Assembly: GCA_031292055.1 (NCBI GenBank)
Contig: JARLHV010000153.1
Coordinates: 1-43,758, forward strand
DNA from: Desulfosporosinus sp.
Lineage (GTDB): Bacteria; Bacillota; Desulfitobacteriia; Desulfitobacteriales; Desulfitobacteriaceae
DNA: 43,758 bases
Direction of reading: 5' to 3'
In this document: positions 41,604-43,758 of the stretch, in pieces
Layout: every line of letters begins with the position of its first letter
How positions within the stretch are numbered: the stretch's first letter is position 1
The notes under the pieces: generated by a model
Seen by the model: only the letters and a program-made list of their open reading frames with translations
Told to the model about the DNA's origin: nothing
Database searches by the model: none
Made by a program: the position numbers and the translations under genes

Positions 41604-42233
41604 TTAGGACTCTGTGTCCGACAAGTAAGCATCTATAAATTCTTGGGGAAGCTTTTTGATTAACAACACTGGTATAGGAGACTTATCGAGCACGCTGTGA
41701 GACAAACTGCCAAAGATAACCCCATTTAAGGCAGAATGACCCCGCGTACCTATAATTACTAATTCAAACGTGTTTTTAATCGCATAATCGAGAATTACAT
41801 TTACAGTATCTGCTATATTGGATTTATCAAATAAACTAGTATTAGAACATAATGCCTCATGAGTAACATTGAGTTTTCTCTTGGAGTAGATTTGATTGGT
41901 CTTGGCAAGTATTTCAGCATACTGCTGTTTAGCTTCTAGGGAATCGTCAAGCACATTGTTCATCCAATCCTGGGTAGGACTGATCGGCCAAGTGTCTATC
42001 CAACTGTATTCAGTCCCCTTGGAACACCCCCAATAATATCTTTTGTATTTCGGGCGCAACTCTTTCCAACTATATTCTGTCCCCTGTGAGCCTTCATCAC
42101 TGTCTTGTACTTGAATTATGGTCAAATACATATTGGGCATATCCTTCAAGAGTGTGGCAGTGTATACTGCAGCAGAAAAGGCCTGATGTGAACCATCGGA
42201 GTAGAGAAGTACTTTAAACTTAGAATCATTCAT
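41604..42233 (-). CDS. Universal stress protein (UspA family), paralogue 5, with insertion
   Basis: A 209-residue UspA-fold protein (KFKVLLYSDGSHQAFSAAVY). The ATP motif is intact: GTRG, nine residues (HSALNGVIF), GS. It carries an insertion between EYSW repeats: GTEYSWKELRPKYKRYYWGC is followed by SKGTEYSWIDTWP, so the insertion is flanked by a direct repeat of GTEYSW. The tail KKLPQEFIDAYLSDTES matches the other copies. The promoter has an extended -10 (TGGTATAAT) within an ACCAT...ATGGT dyad, different from the shared promoter family. GAGG precedes the ATG. Confidence 0.85.
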   Translation of the reverse strand: MNDSKFKVLLYSDGSHQAFSAAVYTATLLKDMPNMYLTIIQVQDSDEGSQGTEYSWKELRPKYKRYYWGCSKGTEYSWIDTWPISPTQDWMNNVLDDSLEAKQQYAEILAKTNQIYSKRKLNVTHEALCSNTSLFDKSNIADTVNVILDYAIKNTFELVIIGTRGHSALNGVIFGSLSHSVLDKSPIPVLLIKKLPQEFIDAYLSDTES

Positions 42234-42370
42234 GCCAAATACCTCATCCCTAGATAATCTTTAAATGATTATACCATACTCGTGAGTGTTAATGGTACAC
42301 AGGTGAATACTTTCAGTATCCTCTAATAATTCCTAGATCTTTCAATAAATAATACTGATCGTTATACCAA

Positions 42371-42910
42371 TTAAAAGATCATAACTCCTATTACTCCTGA
42401 GACCAGAATTAAATATGCGGGATGAAACTTTGTCTTTATTAACATAATAAAAGCTACAACCATCAGAATTGAACTCTTTATATCAATAAAATTACTTCCG
42501 CCGATAATCCCATTGCTAATAGCAAATTTAATGGCGGCAAAAGCGATAACTGCAACAATTGTGGGTCTAAGCCCATAAAATGCGGCTTTTACACCCGGAT
42601 GCTCTTGAAATTTGAAAAATAACTTACCAACAATAAGTATGAGCAAAACTGAGGGGAGCGTAACCGCGATGCAAGCGACTATAGCGCCAGAGAAGCCTGC
42701 TAATTTATAGCCTACAATAGTTGCTGTATTAGTTGCGATCGGACCGGGAGCCATAGCTGAGACAGCAATCAAATTTGTAAATGTGCTCATATTAAGCCAG
42801 TGATGGTTTTCCATTTCCTTCTGAATAAGCGGTATCATAGCATATCCGCCACCAAAGCTGACAAGCCCAAGCTTGAAAAATGTGATAAAAACATCTAGAT
42901 AAAAGCTCAT
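42371..42910 (-). CDS. Chromate transporter (CHR) half-protein, second subunit
   Basis: A 179-residue membrane protein with one CHR domain: FKLGLVSFGGGYAMIPLIQK and AVSAMAPGPIATNTATIVGY are the family signatures, followed by four or five helices. Short CHR proteins work as heterodimeric pairs that export chromate, a sulfate analogue. It overlaps the first subunit by four bases (ATGA). The pair stands between aprA and the Usp/SulP array. Confidence 0.85.
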   Translation of the reverse strand: MSFYLDVFITFFKLGLVSFGGGYAMIPLIQKEMENHHWLNMSTFTNLIAVSAMAPGPIATNTATIVGYKLAGFSGAIVACIAVTLPSVLLILIVGKLFFKFQEHPGVKAAFYGLRPTIVAVIAFAAIKFAISNGIIGGSNFIDIKSSILMVVAFIMLIKTKFHPAYLILVSGVIGVMIF

Positions 42911-43563
42911 GATTTTTCACCACTCACTTTCTTTTGAGTTTGAGGTACTGGCAGTGATTCTGGTACTGGTACTGGTATAGTTTGTTTAACCACCTTACTA
43001 ATTTTTCTAATCATAATTCCTATAAACGCACCCATAAAAATCACGAAAATCAAGTTAAGATTTTTAAAGAGTAAGAGTGATAGAATAAATATTCCAAAGA
43101 TAGCAGAGCTGGTTATATCTACAAGAGAAACCTTGCTCATTTTATAGGCAGCGGAAGCGATCAAGGCAACTACTACAGGCCTAATTCCTTGTAATGCAGC
43201 TTGAACGTGAATATTACTCTGAAAAGAAGCGAGCAGGACTCCTAAGACAAGAATAATAGCAAACGTTGGGAGTACGATTCCCACTAATGCTGCCAGTGCT
43301 CCTGGAATGCCCGCAATCTGATAGCCCATGAACGTAGCAGAATTAACAGCAATAGCACCTGGTATTGATTGGGAGACAGCAAAAATATCAACTAATTTTT
43401 CCTTGTCTATCCATTTCCGCTTATGTACCATTTCATCTTCCATAATCGGAATCATCGCGAATCCGCCACCAAAAGTGATAGGCGAAATCATAAAAAAGGT
43501 AATAAATATTTCATACAAAAGTTTATAATTCAATTTATCTTTTTTAATTTTATCTTTTTTCAT
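42907..43563 (-). CDS. Chromate transporter (CHR) half-protein, first subunit
   Basis: A 218-residue membrane protein. The N-terminus is Lys-rich (MKKDKIKKDKLNYK), then the CHR domain has ISPITFGGGFAMIPIMEDEM and AVSQSIPGAIAVNSATFMGY. A C-terminal Pro/Val-rich tail (VPVPESLPVPQTQKK) is unlike the partner. It lies about 50 bases downstream of aprA with GGAGGGGG before its ATG, so it may be transcribed with the sulfate-reduction genes. Its true substrate could be chromate or another oxyanion. Confidence 0.85.
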   Translation of the reverse strand: MKKDKIKKDKLNYKLLYEIFITFFMISPITFGGGFAMIPIMEDEMVHKRKWIDKEKLVDIFAVSQSIPGAIAVNSATFMGYQIAGIPGALAALVGIVLPTFAIILVLGVLLASFQSNIHVQAALQGIRPVVVALIASAAYKMSKVSLVDITSSAIFGIFILSLLLFKNLNLIFVIFMGAFIGIMIRKISKVVKQTIPVPVPESLPVPQTQKKVSGEKS

Positions 43564-43613
43564 TTTTACTCCCCCTCCTGCAAATTATAATCCCTAACTT
43601 TAGCTAAATGAGA

Positions 43614-43758
43614 TCACTCAATGCCAAACAGATTCAAAATAGGACGTTTGAAGACAGACCATTCGTCTTTGATTGGATCCCACTTCATATTAACGAAGCA
43701 AAGCCAATCTTCTTCTTGCAGTGTTGGGTAGTCTGTCCGGAAATAATAGCCCGGCCAG
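43614..43758 (-). CDS. aprA: Adenylylsulfate reductase alpha subunit, C-terminus
   Basis: The last 47 codons of a gene that enters from the right edge. WPGYYFRTDYPTLQEEDWLC followed by FVNMKWDP and EWSVFKRPI match the C-terminal end of dissimilatory adenylylsulfate (APS) reductase alpha, the FAD subunit reducing APS to sulfite and AMP. The short length limits certainty, but the motif order is characteristic. It anchors the window to a dissimilatory sulfate reducer. Confidence 0.75.
   Translation of the reverse strand, partial: WPGYYFRTDYPTLQEEDWLCFVNMKWDPIKDEWSVFKRPILNLFGIE

Noticed and set aside
24151..42233. A CRISPR or phage origin for the repeated hairpins and promoters
   Set aside because: Repeats are spaced by whole genes, differ in sequence and lie in promoter or terminator positions; there are no regular spacers, cas genes or phage genes.

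Overview
The window looks like chromosome from a spore-forming, sulfate-reducing Firmicute of the Desulfosporosinus type (Peptococcaceae). This is inferred from four things: the tail of an adenylylsulfate reductase alpha subunit at the right edge, three SulP sulfate-permease paralogues, DUF3231 and PadR/permease-prefix genes of Firmicute type, and a Ter-type stress cluster. Almost every gene lies on the minus strand, so the text below reads right to left in transcription order.

Region 1 (about 24.1-43.7 kb) is the most unusual. Downstream of aprA come a split chromate transporter (two CHR half-proteins) and then an array of paralogues: five universal stress proteins (UspA fold), three SulP permeases with STAS domains, and three near-identical proteins of about 206-210 residues that I can only tentatively compare with the uracil-DNA-glycosylase superfamily. 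A TauE/SafE anion exporter with a DUF1634-like partner and a lipoate-protein ligase sit among them. Most units share an extended -10 promoter with a conserved box upstream of the -35, a common ribosome-binding site with TTG or GTG start, and terminator hairpins built on the same arm. The SulP and glycosylase-like proteins, which are otherwise unrelated, also share their first dozen codons. This reads as a co-regulated, repeatedly duplicated sulfate/oxyanion-transport and stress module.

Region 2 (about 18-23.8 kb) is a compact operon: an exported protein, an ABC-2 transporter (ATPase and permease), a histidine kinase, an OmpR-type regulator and an alpha/beta hydrolase. It resembles envelope-stress or peptide-antibiotic response loci.

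Region 3 (about 12.1-17.8 kb) is a Ter-type stress cluster: a TerD/zinc-ribbon/TerB protein, an ArsC/Spx-like protein, an enlarged three-repeat YceG protein and TelA.

Region 4 (0-12.1 kb) is accessory and partly decayed. Intact genes include an OsmC-family protein (cut by the window edge), a C_GCAxxG_C_C redox protein, a DUF3231 protein, a GC-rich TetR plus rifampicin-phosphotransferase-like pair, a small Xre regulator, a jacalin-lectin protein with a possible pore-forming C-terminal half, and a PadR/permease-prefix pair. Among them lie remnants of DJ-1/PfpI, APC permease, MarR, YjbQ, DUF2975, a transposase and a CWB2 cell-wall protein, plus three copies of a hairpin repeat. No rRNA, tRNA or CRISPR array was seen.
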